A DNA stretch of 64,000 bases from Lepidodermella squamata (GCA_047495785.1 JBLDXI010000042.1:2790001-2854000), one strand, 5' to 3'; shown: positions 45,412 through 58,534, counted from the stretch's first letter. Notes: generated by a model from the letters alone, not told the origin. Numbers and translations: made by a program.

Positions 45412-46103
45412 ATGGCAAATGTGATCAAGTGCGTCGTTATCGGAGACGGTGCTGTCGGAAAAACGTGTATGCTCATTTCTTACACAACAAACCGGTTTCC
45501 TTCCGAGTATGTTCCGACCGTCTTCGATAATTACTCTGCTCAAATTTCAATCGACAACGAATTGTACACATTTGGTATTTTGTGAAATATACCATGGCAT
45601 TCAACTTTTTGACAATTGTGTGATTTTCAGCCCTATACGATACTGCCGGTCAAGAAGAGTTTTCGGACCTACGAAAACTAGGATACAAAGAGACCGATGT
45701 GTTTCTAGTCTGTTTTAGTGTTATGAACAAAGACTCATTTACAAATGTTAAAGCTAGGGTAAGGAATTGTGCATTTTATTTTCAATTCGCGAAAAATTTG
45801 AAAATTTCTGTCCAGTGGCTTCCTGAATTGAGGCGTCACTGCCCTGATACGCCATTCATCGTCGTGGGTACTCAAATCGATTTGAGGACAAACGCTGCAG
45901 AAATCGCGAGAATCGCTCAAAAGAAATGGCAGCCGATCCAGGCGGAAGCCGGAATAGCTCTTGCTAAAGATATTAAGGCCGTTCGTTACGTGGAATGCTC
46001 AGCGAAAACGCAAATGGGACTGAAAAGCGTATTTGACGAGGCAATCAAAGTTGCGTTATCAAAGTCGAAAAAATCTAAAAAGCGCAAATGTTTGGTGCAG
46101 TGA
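45412..46103 (+). CDS. Divergent Rho-family GTPase, tandem neighbour of Cdc42
   Basis: Three exons, 45412-45574, 45631-45758 and 45816-46103, encode 192 residues. P-loop ([16 protein letters not shown]), switch I ([13 protein letters not shown]) and switch II ([17 protein letters not shown]) are intact, so it should cycle nucleotides normally. It differs from Cdc42 in the effector-side residues and in the helix between ([17 protein letters not shown]). The C-terminus is strongly basic ([10 protein letters not shown]) and ends CLVQ; a glutamine at the last position suggests farnesylation rather than geranylgeranylation. The intron before WLPEL is at the same place as in Cdc42; the additional intron before ALYDTAGQ is not shared. 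It is therefore likely a local duplicate that diverged. It may correspond to a Rac/Mtl-like or lineage-specific Rho protein. Confidence 0.85.
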
Positions 46104-46656
46104 ACTTCACATAGGCAAGCTATGAAAATTGAGGAACTACCTTAAATTGCTCCATGACCACCGTTATTTTAATTTGATACCATCAAGCTTTACCCGTTGT
46201 GCTTGACACGATTTTATCTGCTATCAAAAACTATGCACACCAGCGGACCATCAGATTTGATTGTTGCTTTTTTTGTCTGAAAAATTACCGTTTGTTTTAA
46301 TTTTAAACTTTGAGGTGGACAATTTTTTTACCTGGCATGAGTATATTTTGAATACGGAATAAAAAGGAAATTCATATGGGTATCTTCACGCTTAACGTCA
46401 TTTTATAATATTTTTCAATGCCATTTTTAGATCTTTTTACTATTGATATTTGCGTGTGCCGTAATTGAATTACGTCGTGCTGTTGGCAGCTGATAACATC
46501 TGCTGTTTTCACAAGCGTATTTCGGTCGCTTATCTGATGTAAGTGTCCACCCCGCTTTATTGTTCAATAATGCCACGTGGGAGCGACCCAATATCTCTAT
46601 CTAGCCGTGGTGTAACGCCTTGCTTGATTGTCGCATAGGTGGTGGTACAAGTGCGT
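46104..46656. other. Intergenic region
   Basis: Contains the GTPase 3' UTR. No exon seen. Confidence 0.4.
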
Positions 46657-46664
46657 TATATATA
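46657..46664 (+). promoter_or_regulatory. Possible TATA box for the small secreted protein gene
   Basis: TATATATA lies about 90 bp before the ATG at 46755, and the next 30 bp would give a start site near 46690. Purely positional. Confidence 0.35.
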
Positions 46665-46754
46665 CGTCCAGCTAGCTGTGCCGAGGCCAAAGTGTTGCCT
46701 TAGAATAGCGAGCACATCATTATCATGTTTGCTTAAGCACTAGCTCTGAAAAAC

Positions 46755-47954
46755 ATGCACACGAGGCCAACACTTTGGCTAATAGTGAGTGTGTTCGTGC
46801 TATTCAACCTAGTATCAAGGTAGCTAATTTTCTAACTATTTGTAGTTTTTTCCTCTACTCGAAGCGTGTTTTTGCATTTCTAGAATATGCAACTATCCTA
46901 TAGGTGACTCATTCCAAGGGTCAAATTCTTCATCGTCCACAATTTACGATTATTCATGCAAATTCGAAATTAGCATACGCGGAGTAGGTGAGTTTGCCAA
47001 ATTCTACGAAATTTAAGAGCCACTAGTTGTTAGGCTGTGAGTCGATCGAGATGAATCAACCCCATTGCAATGCGCTCAGATTTGCGGGAAAAGAACTGCG
47101 TAAGTGATCGGTGAAATGCCGGATACTTGGACAATAATCTCACGTCCCACCCACGACTTCAGATCTACACCTAGGGGATTACTACGAGGTGGAAGGACTC
47201 GAAACGTGAAAGCCCTTGCATTTTTATTCGCAGAAAAATCCATTCTGAAAATAAAATTTAGATTTTTGGCAAAGTTTAATTGGCTTCTCGAGTACCCAGA
47301 AAAATTGAGAAAACGCCGAGAATTTATTTTGTTTAGCTCTTCAGAAAAAGAAATGCAAGCACTTACCCTAATTTTGTAACGTAACGCGTTAAGACTTCAT
47401 AGAATTTCAAGAAATGAGGCTTTTTTTACCGAACGAGCAAGAGTAAGCTCCACAAAAAATATAAAATGAAAATAGGGGCTAGCTTTTATCGAACCCCATT
47501 GAACCAATATGCTAGATGTTGACATTTAGCGTCGATTTAAGAATTATTTTGAGATTTGAGAACAATAAATTGATGGGAAATGAAGAACTTCGTGGCGAAT
47601 TGCACTTCTTTTAATTTACTTCATATTTGTCTAGCCTAAAGAGATGAGGAAAAAATTTAAGGGTTATTACATACATTTTTCGACCCAGACTTGATTATAG
47701 GGCTAGAGCTGTCGTTAGGTCAGATTATTTGGATATTCATGTAGGAATTGTAGCTATTAAGAATCCGTCGATCGAAATCCGTATCTCAATCATTTGTTGA
47801 CATTATCACCTGATTTTTCACGGTCATAAGTGGTTCAGCGGCCGGCTTTCGTTTTAGAGCAGAAAATTCTGATGATGATGAATATAAATATTTGCGGAGC
47901 TCTTTTCTGCTATGGAACTTACCTCATCTGGGCTGTTGCGAAATTGCGACGTAA
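46755..47954 (+). CDS. Putative small secreted cysteine-containing protein
   Basis: Exons 46755-46819, 46884-46987 and 47034-47099 join in frame with good splice sites (introns of 64 and 46 bp). The first exon encodes MHTRPTLWLIVSVFVLFNLV, a typical signal peptide. The next two encode ICNYPIGDSF..., YSCKFEISIRGVGC and MNQPHCNALRFAGKEL, with four cysteines. The continuation is uncertain. One acceptor (exon 47839-47954) gives a tail ending CCEIAT and stop. Another, better acceptor (exon from 47858) gives a hydrophobic, cysteine-rich stretch with CGALFCYGTYLIWAV. I do not recognise the family. A 13-bp inverted repeat (GCCAAAGTGTTG near 46688, CAACACTTTGGC near 46767) flanks the start codon. Confidence 0.4.
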
Positions 47955-48099
47955 CCAACAATGTACGGCATTCAGTTGTTGCGTCTTAATTTTCTGTGAA
48001 CCAGTTATAAGCTTGAGAAATTTCCCTTTTATAGAAATTTTTCATTTGTTATTGTTTTTATTCTCTAGATTTATTATTTTTTCCTAATAAATCGATAAA

Positions 48100-49978
48100 A
48101 TGGACCATCACGCTGGCCATAACATGGCCCAGATGTCGATGACGTCAACAGACGCGACTACAAAAATGGACCACTCTAAACACATGTCGATGATGGCCTC
48201 GACTTCAAACTCGGCCGCCAGCAGTAAGCCCATGTCAGCCCATGATATGATGTCTATGCCTATGACGTTCAACGCCGATTTCTCCGGCTTCAAGGTGCTT
48301 TTCCATGTTTGGACCGTTGACGATCCTTGGCGTAAGTCTTCGATGAATTCAACTTGAGGTTCAATGATTTTGTTCTTTCTCCAGAATTCGTCGTCACTGT
48401 TATTGCCTGTTTTGTTATCGCTTTTATGTACGAATTACTGCGAATTTACCGGCATAATCACTTTATTCGCGACTGCAAATCTCGGAAACGTTTCATGTGC
48501 TTCGGCGGTGCTGCGTCCTTGCCGAACTCGCCCCGTCCTACTGTAACACAACAGTCACCAGGTTGGTTTTTCTACTATTTTTGACTTCGCTATTTTTCTA
48601 ATTCGTCTGAAAAACAATGAATACTACCTGGATTGCGAATTTCAGTCAGAAAATTGTATTTATTTGCCATTTGGGAAATTGTAATCGAATGAAATCGAAT
48701 TCAAACACTTAAAGGGTTTAAGTAGTCTATAATGACATGCTGTGTCATGGCTCATGGTCAACTCCGAAGCTGTTTTGCAAGAATGAAAAAATCGGGATTG
48801 GTCCGACCGGTCAAAATACGATTTAGTGTAAGTTCGTCCGGAAAATTCATATCGTGGTCATTTCGCTCTAAATTTTTTAAGCGAATTAATCTAATTTTTG
48901 GAAATTGAGCTCGATTGAGAGAACCTTCAATCCTTTATCCACGATTTTGCCGAAGAAATTAACAATTTACCGGAGAAAACCCTGAATAGCTCGATGGTAA
49001 CTTTTTCGGTAATTTTCGGTTTTTACCTGGTTGGATCAGATTTCTTCGGATTTTTTTAATCCCATTCACAAGAGCCATAATTCATTGCTATTCTTATGAC
49101 ATTCAATATTATATTACGATTTTTCTGACCATGATATATGACTTCATTTTAGAGTTTCTGATCCCTTTTCCTGGCATTTCCTTTGCTTTTGTTACTTATG
49201 AGACACGCTGTAAAGAAAACTTAATAATTCGTTATTTACCAAAATAAATTTCCTGCTTCAGAATAGATCAAAACTGACATTTGTCTCTTTTTGGGTTTCC
49301 AAAATCCTCCTCAATGCGCGAAAGAAGCCTTGATTAACCTGTTCTGGTGGCAAACAACCTATGAATTGATGCTCGATCCTGTTATCCGAAACTCCTGATG
49401 TTACTACATGAAAATCAACCCCAAGCATTAGGTACCTTATTCCAAATGGCTTCATTTTTGGATTGAAGTTAAGGCGCTATTTGCGCTTATTTCAGTAGAA
49501 ACTGAAAGTTTTGTTACGTCTCTCGAATTTTTAATAAATCTGATTTTTCCTTAATTTTGCAGAACCTAAATCAAGCTGTTGCCAAGAAGAGGTGGCCGTA
49601 GTGCCGGAAAAGCCAGTCGGCAGCTGTTGCCAATCGGCGAACGGTCTGAATGGCTCACACGCGAACGACCGAACCGCCGCCGAGTCGACCGTAGTATTGC
49701 TGAACAACTCGGCCACGCCTAACAAAACCGGTACAACAACTGCAACAGCGCGTCGCTCGTGTGCGAGCACGCGACCGGCGTCGATGTTGAGCCGGGTGCA
49801 TTTGATTCAAACGATTCTCCACGTTATATTGACAGCCCTCGGCTTTCTCATTATGCTGGCTGTTATGACGTTCAACGTCTGGGTGTTCGTGTCTATCTGT
49901 CTGGGCGTGGCGACCGGCTATTTTATCGCCGGGCACCTGCTCGAGTCGCCGGTTGACGCCAATTCTTGCTGTTTATAA
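48100..49978 (+). CDS. Ctr1: High-affinity copper transporter Ctr1 (SLC31)
   Basis: Ctr1 trimers carry copper(I) across the plasma membrane. Exons 48100-48331, 48385-48561 and 49563-49978 encode 274 residues. The N-terminus is rich in methionine and histidine (MDHHAGHNMAQMSM, DHSKHMSMM, SAHDMMSMPM), binding extracellular copper. The first membrane span is reached at VTVIACFVIAFMYELLRIYR. After a cytosolic loop, the last exon carries two spans with the family's MxxxM selectivity motif (MLAVM) and GxxxG packing motif (GVATG). The C-terminus ends CCL. The loop is unusually long and contains three CC pairs (SSCCQEE, GSCCQSA), which might bind metal; that is inference. Intron 2 is about 1 kb. Confidence 0.95.
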
Positions 49979-52787
49979 TACAAAAAAATGTGAGAATAAA
50001 TAGTAATAAATAAATTATGTGCCAACATTTTTTCCGAATTTTCGGCGATAATTTCGTGTTAGGGCGGATTTTACCTCAAAATTGATGCAATAATAATTTG
50101 AAATTCTCGGCGAAAATTGTTGAATCTATGTTGACGCATGTTAAACTGTCAATCACTCTTGTTTTCTATGTTCGAATAATATGTGAAAAGTATTCTTATT
50201 TCGTAAAAAAAATACAATAACGGGCGATGATGATGATACGAACCGCCTGAAATGATGCCAAAAATGTTCGGCAATTTTTTTTGTGTCGATTTCAAACAAG
50301 TGAGGAGGTGCTGTTTGTAAAAAAGTGTCTGGTACTAGATGTCTCAGCTACCTTGAAATATAACTACGAATAATACTAACCGTTGTTCTCATTTGATGAG
50401 TTGTCGATTTAATATGGGCACTCTAAACCACCTTATATCAAGTTCTTTCACGCATTTACACCAAAAAACAATGTAATAGTTACTGTTGATTTTTTTCGAA
50501 GTATATGAATTCGTATTAAATTTATGAAAACATTCGATAAGATACAAAAAAACACTGCTGATTGTTTTCCTTTAGTTTTTTCGAATTAATTAATTAATGC
50601 GGTTGGCAGACTGAAAGTCTTGCAGATCTGTGTATTTTTCGCTTCTTCCGAGGTCTGATTTTTGTGTTAATTTCAGACCTGATACTTGGAAATATATAAA
50701 TTATAATCGGCTGAATTGTTGTTACAGACGTATCTTTTTTGCGGATTTTTTTCTGTGAATTCGATATGAGTGATCATTTTATTCCCTCGCTTATTGAACT
50801 TTGCTAATATTGGTATTTTGTAAAAATGAACAGAAAATTACCTAGTTAATTAATTACTTATAGTCCTCAGATATTGATAGTATACGCCTTTGATAAACGT
50901 TAACGATGTTGTGATGATGAAAGAAAATCATGTAATTAAATTGATAATTGGTGTTCTCTCCTTATTTCCTATACTCGATTTGCAAAGGATGATGTACGTG
51001 TGAATCATCTTGATAACAATATTACACCTAAAATGCTTAAATAAATGCATAATATTTGGATAAAAACCTGAGTTTTTCGGTGGAAGCCAGGAGGCATAAT
51101 AAAAAATCTGAAGGAATTTTATGTCCGTCTCGGCACGTGCTGCAGGGCAATTTTCTTCACAGAGTGCCATAAAAGCGAGCAGCGGAAAAAATGCCGGCAC
51201 TTGCCGAGTTCAAGCTAGCGGATATGCGGTTAAACGCCAAATAAAACCACTCGAGTTCTCGCCCTATGAAGTGCGGCAGAAATAACCTTGTTTTATTTGA
51301 TTAGTTACCAGCAATAAATCACGCTAAGGTGGGTGTTTACAAAAAACGTAGCTAATATGGCGCGGGTGGTATAAAAACACTGTATATTTATTACCTTGCG
51401 TTTTTTTTTGTTTTCTCACATTTTTCATAACAAATATAACAATCAGTAGAATCGCCCATTTGTTGTTGATTAGATACTGGCGGCGGTTTCTGATGCGTTT
51501 GCGTGACGTTACCTCCTTAACGCTACTAAGGAAGAGGTGTGGCAATAAAATGCGCGTGTTTCGTCTCAAGTGCGCACGTCGTCGCGTGTCAAGAAGCGAT
51601 GCGCGCGCGCTCTCGCTCAAAGTCAGTGCGGCGCGGTCTTTGATCGCTGATTAGAGCCAGCTGAAAGATGAAACAGGCAACGCCTTGGAAACGTGTCGAA
51701 CTCGACGTTTTACTGCGCGCCGCGACCACTCATAAAACACCGCCGCTATAGTTCTGCTAAATTAATTTAAAACGCGCGCATGTCTACGGCAACATCTGCG
51801 GCGGGCATACAGGTTCCAAAACGTTCCCATAGCCGAGCCGTCGCATCATGCTAATAGCCTGAAATCCATCTTTTAACTCGGCAACTTTTCTTCCGCAACG
51901 CGCGCGCACTTTCGCGGCCATAAAATATGGCTTTCCATTAAGGTGGACGTTTTAGTAATTTCAACTTTTGCCTCGCGCGCGCATCCATTAAACTTTCACG
52001 CTGTTTTATTTCAACTACGGTCGTTTGCGCGTGTAATACACCGTGTAATTGATATGGCCGGTCTCGGTTATGCTGTTTTACTTTGTAAATACAAGTTTAT
52101 TCCGGAACCCCGGTTTGTTGGTATTGTTGTTACTATTATTACATAAATTCATTAATAGACGTAGAACCAATGAGAGAGCGCGCGTTTTGTCGGCGGCAAA
52201 AGGTGTTTCTTCGAATATTTTAGCGTGCCGCCATGGGCAACAAATGCCGGCGCTTGTCCTTGGCCAGACGTTTTGACAAAAACGCGCCTTAATGACTGGC
52301 TCAACGCGGCACGAGACGATCGCGCCAAGGTGTCAATTGCGTGCGCTCGTGCGCGCTCACATTCTTGCTTTATTACTTCTTCATTTTGTACATATTAGGG
52401 ACCAAAATCGGTCGCAGTATCGTTTAACTGCAATTTGGCTTGTGTACGCTATTGGTACCAGTGTGTGTGTTTTCATCGCCAGATGTCGCAAAATAGCAAT
52501 ATAATGTCGACAGCGTGCGGTCTCGCGACCTTTCGCGACTAGGTGCGAGCGAGGCCCGACTCACTGTCTCGCTTTTTGCCTCGCTCATCTTAGTAACCCG
52601 TAAACGTAATCCGCACCTCCGACGTTAAGCTCTCACTAGGTACTCACGAATCCTGTCTTGTTTACCTAATTAACCTACCCACACCTAGACGGCCAATTCT
52701 TAAATACCCGATAATTTGTTATTTCTCATCCAAAAGCAGTGATTTTAAACGCAAGATTTAATACCGATTTTTAACACATCAACTGAT
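49979..52787. other. Intergenic region upstream of Wnt
   Basis: About 2.8 kb without a supported exon. The right part (51500-52700) is rich in CGCGCG words, as upstream of other genes in the window, and probably contains the Wnt promoter and enhancers. Confidence 0.4.
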
Positions 52788-54377
52788 ATGAAGACATTCG
52801 TCGACGTTGTTTCGGCAACGGCTGTTGGTTTCCTCTTCATGGCGATTCTATACGGCGATCGAGCCAGCGTCTTTCTCCGGCCTTTCATGCCTTCTCCCGC
52901 CTTTATCAGCCTAAAGGGCGTTACAACGGGCCCGATTTTCGGCAAAGGCTTGGGCAAAGTTAACACTCGCGATTCGAAAGAACCCGACGGCGATATGCGC
53001 AACTCGTTATCGTGGATGCAGCTCGGCCGCCTCCCGCCCGGTTTCATTCAGAAGAAGAAGGACTGCGATCGATTGAAGACCGAACTGCGGTTGCCGATCA
53101 GCCAAGTTCGAAACTGCAAACGCTTCTGGAACCTGATGGCCGGCGTTGAAATGGCGGCGAATCTGTCGATGATGGCCTGTGTCGGTGTTACTAAGCAGCA
53201 GCGGTGGAACTGTTCGTCGTTGCTAGCGACGCCTCACGTTGGCAACGAGCTACGCAAGCCGACGAAGGAGCAGGCGTTCGTTCACGCGTTGTCTTCGGCC
53301 GCTCTCGTTTGGGTCATTTCGAAGTATTGCGCGAGTGGTCAAAGCGCGAACTGCTCTTGCGCTCCGCAGCAAGCCCCTGCCTCGGCTGAACCGCTCGACC
53401 ATGACAAGCAGTTCCAAGAACTTCAACGTCGCCAGAGGAACGTTGATCGTAAGTTTAACAATGATTTTTATGAGATGAATAGGTTGATATTATTGTGATT
53501 TTCCTAGATCAATTTCACCAGTCGGGTTGCAGTGAAGACATCTCGTTCGCGGCCAATTTCGCTCAGCGATGGACCGATTTAATCGCGCCTGGTAACCGTG
53601 CGAAACGCCTCGTTCGCGGCGAAGAAGAACTCGTCAAAATGCACAACAACGCCGTTGGTCGAGAGGTAAATTATTAACTTTTTTCATATCTTCAATTTTT
53701 TGATAATCCTCCTTGAATTAAAATTTTTCCTGTCAATTTGAAATTATTCTGTCGATTTAAAAATTTAAAAATTTCAATTTCATTTTTCAATTTTAAAATT
53801 TTAAATTAAAAATTAATGGAAATCATTTGAAAATATTTATGTGGAAGTATCATTTGATTCATTTGATTTACCTTTTTTTTTACCTTTTTTCAAGGTTGCC
53901 CAAGCGCTTTACAAGCACAATTGCAAGTGTCACGGCATGTCGGCTTCGTGTGCGACTCAAACGTGCTGGTACTCGCTGCCGAACTCGTTCACGCCACTCG
54001 CCGAGCGTATCAAGGACATGTGGATCAACGAAGCGCAGTACTTGCCTCAGATCATCCAACTACCGTCCGCGGCGGCACTCGCAGCCGGCGAAGCGCCGTC
54101 TCTCGCGAATTTCCGGAAACTCGTCTTCAACCAAGCCTCGCCCGACTACTGCGCCTACAACCCGTCCGCTGGTACCACCGGCACCCACGGCCGGCAATGC
54201 CACGTCGATCACGCGAACCGTAACGCGTCTCACTGCGACAATTTGTGCTGCGGTCGCGGTTACAACGAAATTCTCGAGCATACGCTGGAGCCGTGCAACT
54301 GCAAGATGGCGTGTTGTTGGAAGGTCGAGTGTTCCGGCAACTGCCGGCGGACAACTTCGAAATATTATTGCCGTTGA
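52788..54377 (+). CDS. Wnt signalling ligand, possibly Wnt11-like
   Basis: Wnts are secreted lipid-modified ligands of Frizzled receptors. Exons 52788-53448, 53508-53665 and 53895-54377 encode 433 residues. The N-terminus is hydrophobic (VVSATAVGFLFMAILYG), a signal peptide. Family marks follow: QQRWNCSS, AFVHALSSAAL, CSEDISFAANFAQRW, NNAVGREVAQ, CKCHGMSASC with the serine that receives the lipid, then CWYSL. The ending HCDNLCCGRGYNEILEH ... CWKVECSGNCRRTTSKYYC carries the cysteine knot region. The usual CKCHGVSGSC reads MSASC, keeping the modified serine. The N-terminal linker (about residues 25-100) is long and divergent. Subfamily is uncertain: the C-terminal spacing fits Wnt11 best, with Wnt9/Wnt16 as alternatives. 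Confidence 0.9.
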
Positions 54378-57300
54378 TCAACAAATTCACATGTCTTTGT
54401 TTTTTATACCTACGCACACTTCATCGCACTGAGTCACGACATTCCGAGCTGAGAAATCTCTGCTGTTTTGTATAATCATTCATTTCTCATCGCTGTTGTT
54501 TATTAACTGATGATATTCTATATTTATTTCGCTAGATGATGAGAACTGCGAAAATTCATTATTATTCCCGGATTTTATCAATTGTAAATAATTCTACGCA
54601 ATGTATAATTTTTTAATTTTAGTGTCCGTAGAACGAAACGGGTAACAAAAAATGCCGTCATTGTTGTAAATAGGCGTCTCAGTTATAGCCTTCAAATGAA
54701 ATGAAAAATTTCAAAAAAATTGAAAATAAACTTGAACGTGATATTTCTGGGTTTTTATTTTATGCTTGATGAGTGATTAAGCCTGGTAAAATGTATCCAT
54801 TGTGATAGGGCGTTACTTTCAAGGGTCACTACTTCACGGTCGACTGCTCAGCAATGTTTACCGGGTCGCGCAAACACAAAAAAAGGCGTATTATATTGTA
54901 GGAAAAAAAATCGCAAATACAAGGCGCGAAAATAAAACGCAAACTTTTGTTACACTCAAGTGCTTGCGCGTTTTTTTTCCGCTTAACAAACTTATCGGAG
55001 GTCTGCTCACTTTTTATTGTTTTATTTGCCCACAGGCGGTATAATACACGCGTGTGGCATTTTTTTCTTCCTAGTATGATGATGACAAGGTGAGAGAGAA
55101 TGTGCGCGCATCTCCACCTAGGTGACACACAAAAAGGTATTACTGCTTGCGTAAATAATATAATGATACCTGCCTTGTATCATCATGCTACGTTGCCGAG
55201 AAACTGTCGAGGGATAGGTACCGCTCTTCTGATGTAACAGCCACGTTTATTTTTTTCTCATTTACTCGTACTTACTTGTTCGGCTAACACGTACGTACGC
55301 CTGTTTTTGTTGTTTTTGTTAGCGCGATGCTAATGCATGACAGCATCAGGTTTTGCAGGTGTACACTGACCACCGGTGCGTTTCTCTCGCCGCGCCTGTT
55401 AACGCCGCAAACACCTTGCCCTTTTTCTGTTTGAATTAATTATTTTTATTACCTCCGCACATTCCCTCGAGATGACAGCCGATGGGCTCGAGTGAAAACA
55501 AGACAACACAGGTGTTGATAGAAAAAAAATCGCAGGCTAATAATCACGTAAGGTGGGTCTTTTTATATAAGTCACTTTGCGTGTTGTTTTTCGTCACCTT
55601 TATATCACTGTCATTATGGCGACTCGCAGTCACACCGGGCCGAAATTTTATTATAGGATTGATAAAGAATTAAAATTTATCGAATCGCCCAATCGACAGT
55701 CAAGACAATCCACTGTCACTATCGTATCCAGGAAAAAGAAATCCAGGTAAGCCACCTTAATTATAATTTTATAAAAAAAGCGAAAATTGAGTTGAAATTC
55801 CACCGGTTTTAAAAAGTCCTGAATATCAGTAAGGAAAAGCAGTGTTTTCGCTAGTTCCGACCCGATGGACGAAAGTGGACTGAGTGTAACGGAGCCGCGC
55901 TATGATAGTTGACTCGAAACCGGCATTTTAGCACGACAAGTTACGGCCTAATAATAATAGGCAACCTCGGCCCCGAGACTGTCCTCTAGTTGGTTATTAT
56001 TTATTGTTTCGCAGTGGTTGCGCGCTATCCGGCTTCGCGACTACGCCCGCGTCCGGTGTTGTTATTATTTAAACCAAAAGTATTTATAGCAACGGGCTAC
56101 TATCCAACTATACGCTGGCAAGTGTAGTTTCCCGACTCGACGAGCGCTAATGATGAGTATCATATACGGCCACACATGTAAGATAGCAGCCTACCTAATA
56201 CACACGGGTATTTCCCTCTCAAGTATATCAATAACAAGCTCGGACGATGGACTGATGGCAAATCGTAATTATTATGAGCAAGAGGGAGGGGTCCTTGAAA
56301 AATACAACCGCGTAAACTTGCGACCCAAAAGGGTGCGCCAGCGCTTGTTTTTTTCGGATGAGCAATTTTTTATTGCGCGCATTTCAATTTTTTCTACAGC
56401 CCAGCTTAATTATAACTAAACAATTTCCTTGTAGACATATACTTTTATTATTACAACCTCTGTCACGAGGTAGTGAAATAATTTCGGCTTTTATGCTTTT
56501 GAAAAAATGTCTTTTCCAGATTAACTTCGTTGAAATGAGACGAGACGAGAATTATATGTTGTCGCGCGCGCACTTTCGTCTCGTTTTTGCGGCAGTAAAT
56601 AGCTGTTTTACCAACTTTATTATTATCATCACCGTAAAAATTATTTTAAGGGGGTCACGCGATGTTCCGTTATAATCAAGCTTGTAATTTTATATTATGA
56701 AACAGCTAAAAAATATATATACATACGTGGTGGTGGATTTATGCTTCTCGCCATTATATGGCAATAAATATATACTTTTGGTGTAATATCAAGTTCGCGC
56801 GAGCGATAAATAAAAACAATTAGATTTTCGCGTAATTTAGTGTCTTACCTTGACAACGCGCGTTGATACTACCCAGGTGTACAAAGCTTAAAATAAGGCT
56901 CACGAGTTTCAGCTGTTTTAATGACCAAGTGATAACGCGCTTTATCAAGATTTTTCAAGCTAATAACACATCATCTTGATTGTTTTCTTATTTTTTCCTC
57001 TGTCGAGCTTCTTGTATAGGATACGCCGCTATATGGTGTTGACTTATACATTTGACGTTACGAAGAACGAAGCACGTAGATTTTCTTTACACGGAAAACA
57101 AAAATTTGAAAATGTTGAGAAGTCGTTATTTCTTTTTAGATTTTACCCTTTGAATTTATTTCCAACCTAGTAATTGAAATTTTAAATTTTGTCGAAAATT
57201 TAGAATTTTTTCAAATTTTCATCACAAAAAGATCAGTAATTTTATTTACTTATCTTTTCACTTTTCAAATTTTGTATAATTTCTTTAATAAAAATTATCA

Positions 57301-58534
57301 AAGTTTTTTTCAATTTTCTGTCTTTCACTTTGATTTGCGGTCATTTCTCGCTTTTTATTCTTTTTTTTCTATACGAAGTTCGAGTTTTTTCTCACTGTAA
57401 GGTTGACAAGTGCGGCATTGTAAGGCTGATATGAGTATGATACACTCTGTAAATTAAATCTCGATCCATCATCATAGAGCAGTGCCAACAAGGCGGCTAA
57501 ACTCACGTCTCACTTGCACGCGAAATTCGTGCCAAGAAAAACACGGCTCTATTAGCATAGATAGGCAGGCGACAGATAAACTGCATATGCATATACGTAT
57601 CGGCGTATCTAAATAACACACGCGCACAATTTTTTTGTTAACCCTCCACCTTAAAACACATCGTGTCGCCTGTTGATTTAACAACGCGATATACAAGCGC
57701 GCGCGAGCGAGAAAAAACTCGTATCAATATTATCATTACAATTTCGTTCATGAGAAGGATCAACAAGGGCTTTAACGTGCATTTTTCTTGTCTTGTTAAC
57801 AACATAATGCTACACATCATATACCTAAACATGTAGCCGTGGCGATCATCTTCAAACACATCGCTTATATATGATATATCATAGGTGCGAATGTTGCAAA
57901 CAATAAATACTAGTTAAAGTGCTGCCCATTTTTGATATATTATGTAATACACGGCTCAAAATTGTTATGTACTTCAAGTGGATAGCTGTTGAAGCAGGCG
58001 ACGCGAAAAAAATCCCGCCTTTTAACAACTTATTATTATGTACACAGAGGGCCGCGTAGTAATTGTTAATGCGAATTTTTATTACTCGCCCAGAGAGATT
58101 ATATAATATCTACCTTTTACCTGATGATATTCTATCCACGCCGTTTCGTCGCCCCTTATAATATCAAAGGCGTTATACCAGGCGTGACGTTATATTATAA
58201 TTGTTTTTTACAACGAGCCTTTAATGGTATAAATGACGAAATAACGTGGCGCCGTACTAAAGCCACCACTCATCTCTCATCTTGTCGCGAGTTTAAGATC
58301 ATATAATATTATTACTCGTAGTTGCCGCGGTAAAAAAGTTTCTTGGTGCGTTCAAGCTAAAAAAGCCACCTTAAAAAAAAGTTGCGGTTTTTTTTATTCA
58401 ATTGATTCAACACCCTGTTTTGTTCACCCAGGATCATGTAATTATTATATTATTAACGGAGAAAATGTATCATCTCACCCATGTTCGAGGTGATGTAACG
58501 ACTTGAGTAGCTATTAAATTCAAATTAAAAAACT
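54378..58534. other. Long intergenic region, one possible exon
   Basis: About 4.2 kb containing the Wnt 3' UTR and the upstream region of the disordered-protein gene. The only exon-like piece is 55657-55746: an open 90-bp stretch between an acceptor (ttataG) and a donor (AG|GTAAGC), encoding IDKELKFIESPNRQSRQS and a basic end (SRKKKSR). No partner exon identified. Confidence 0.35.
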
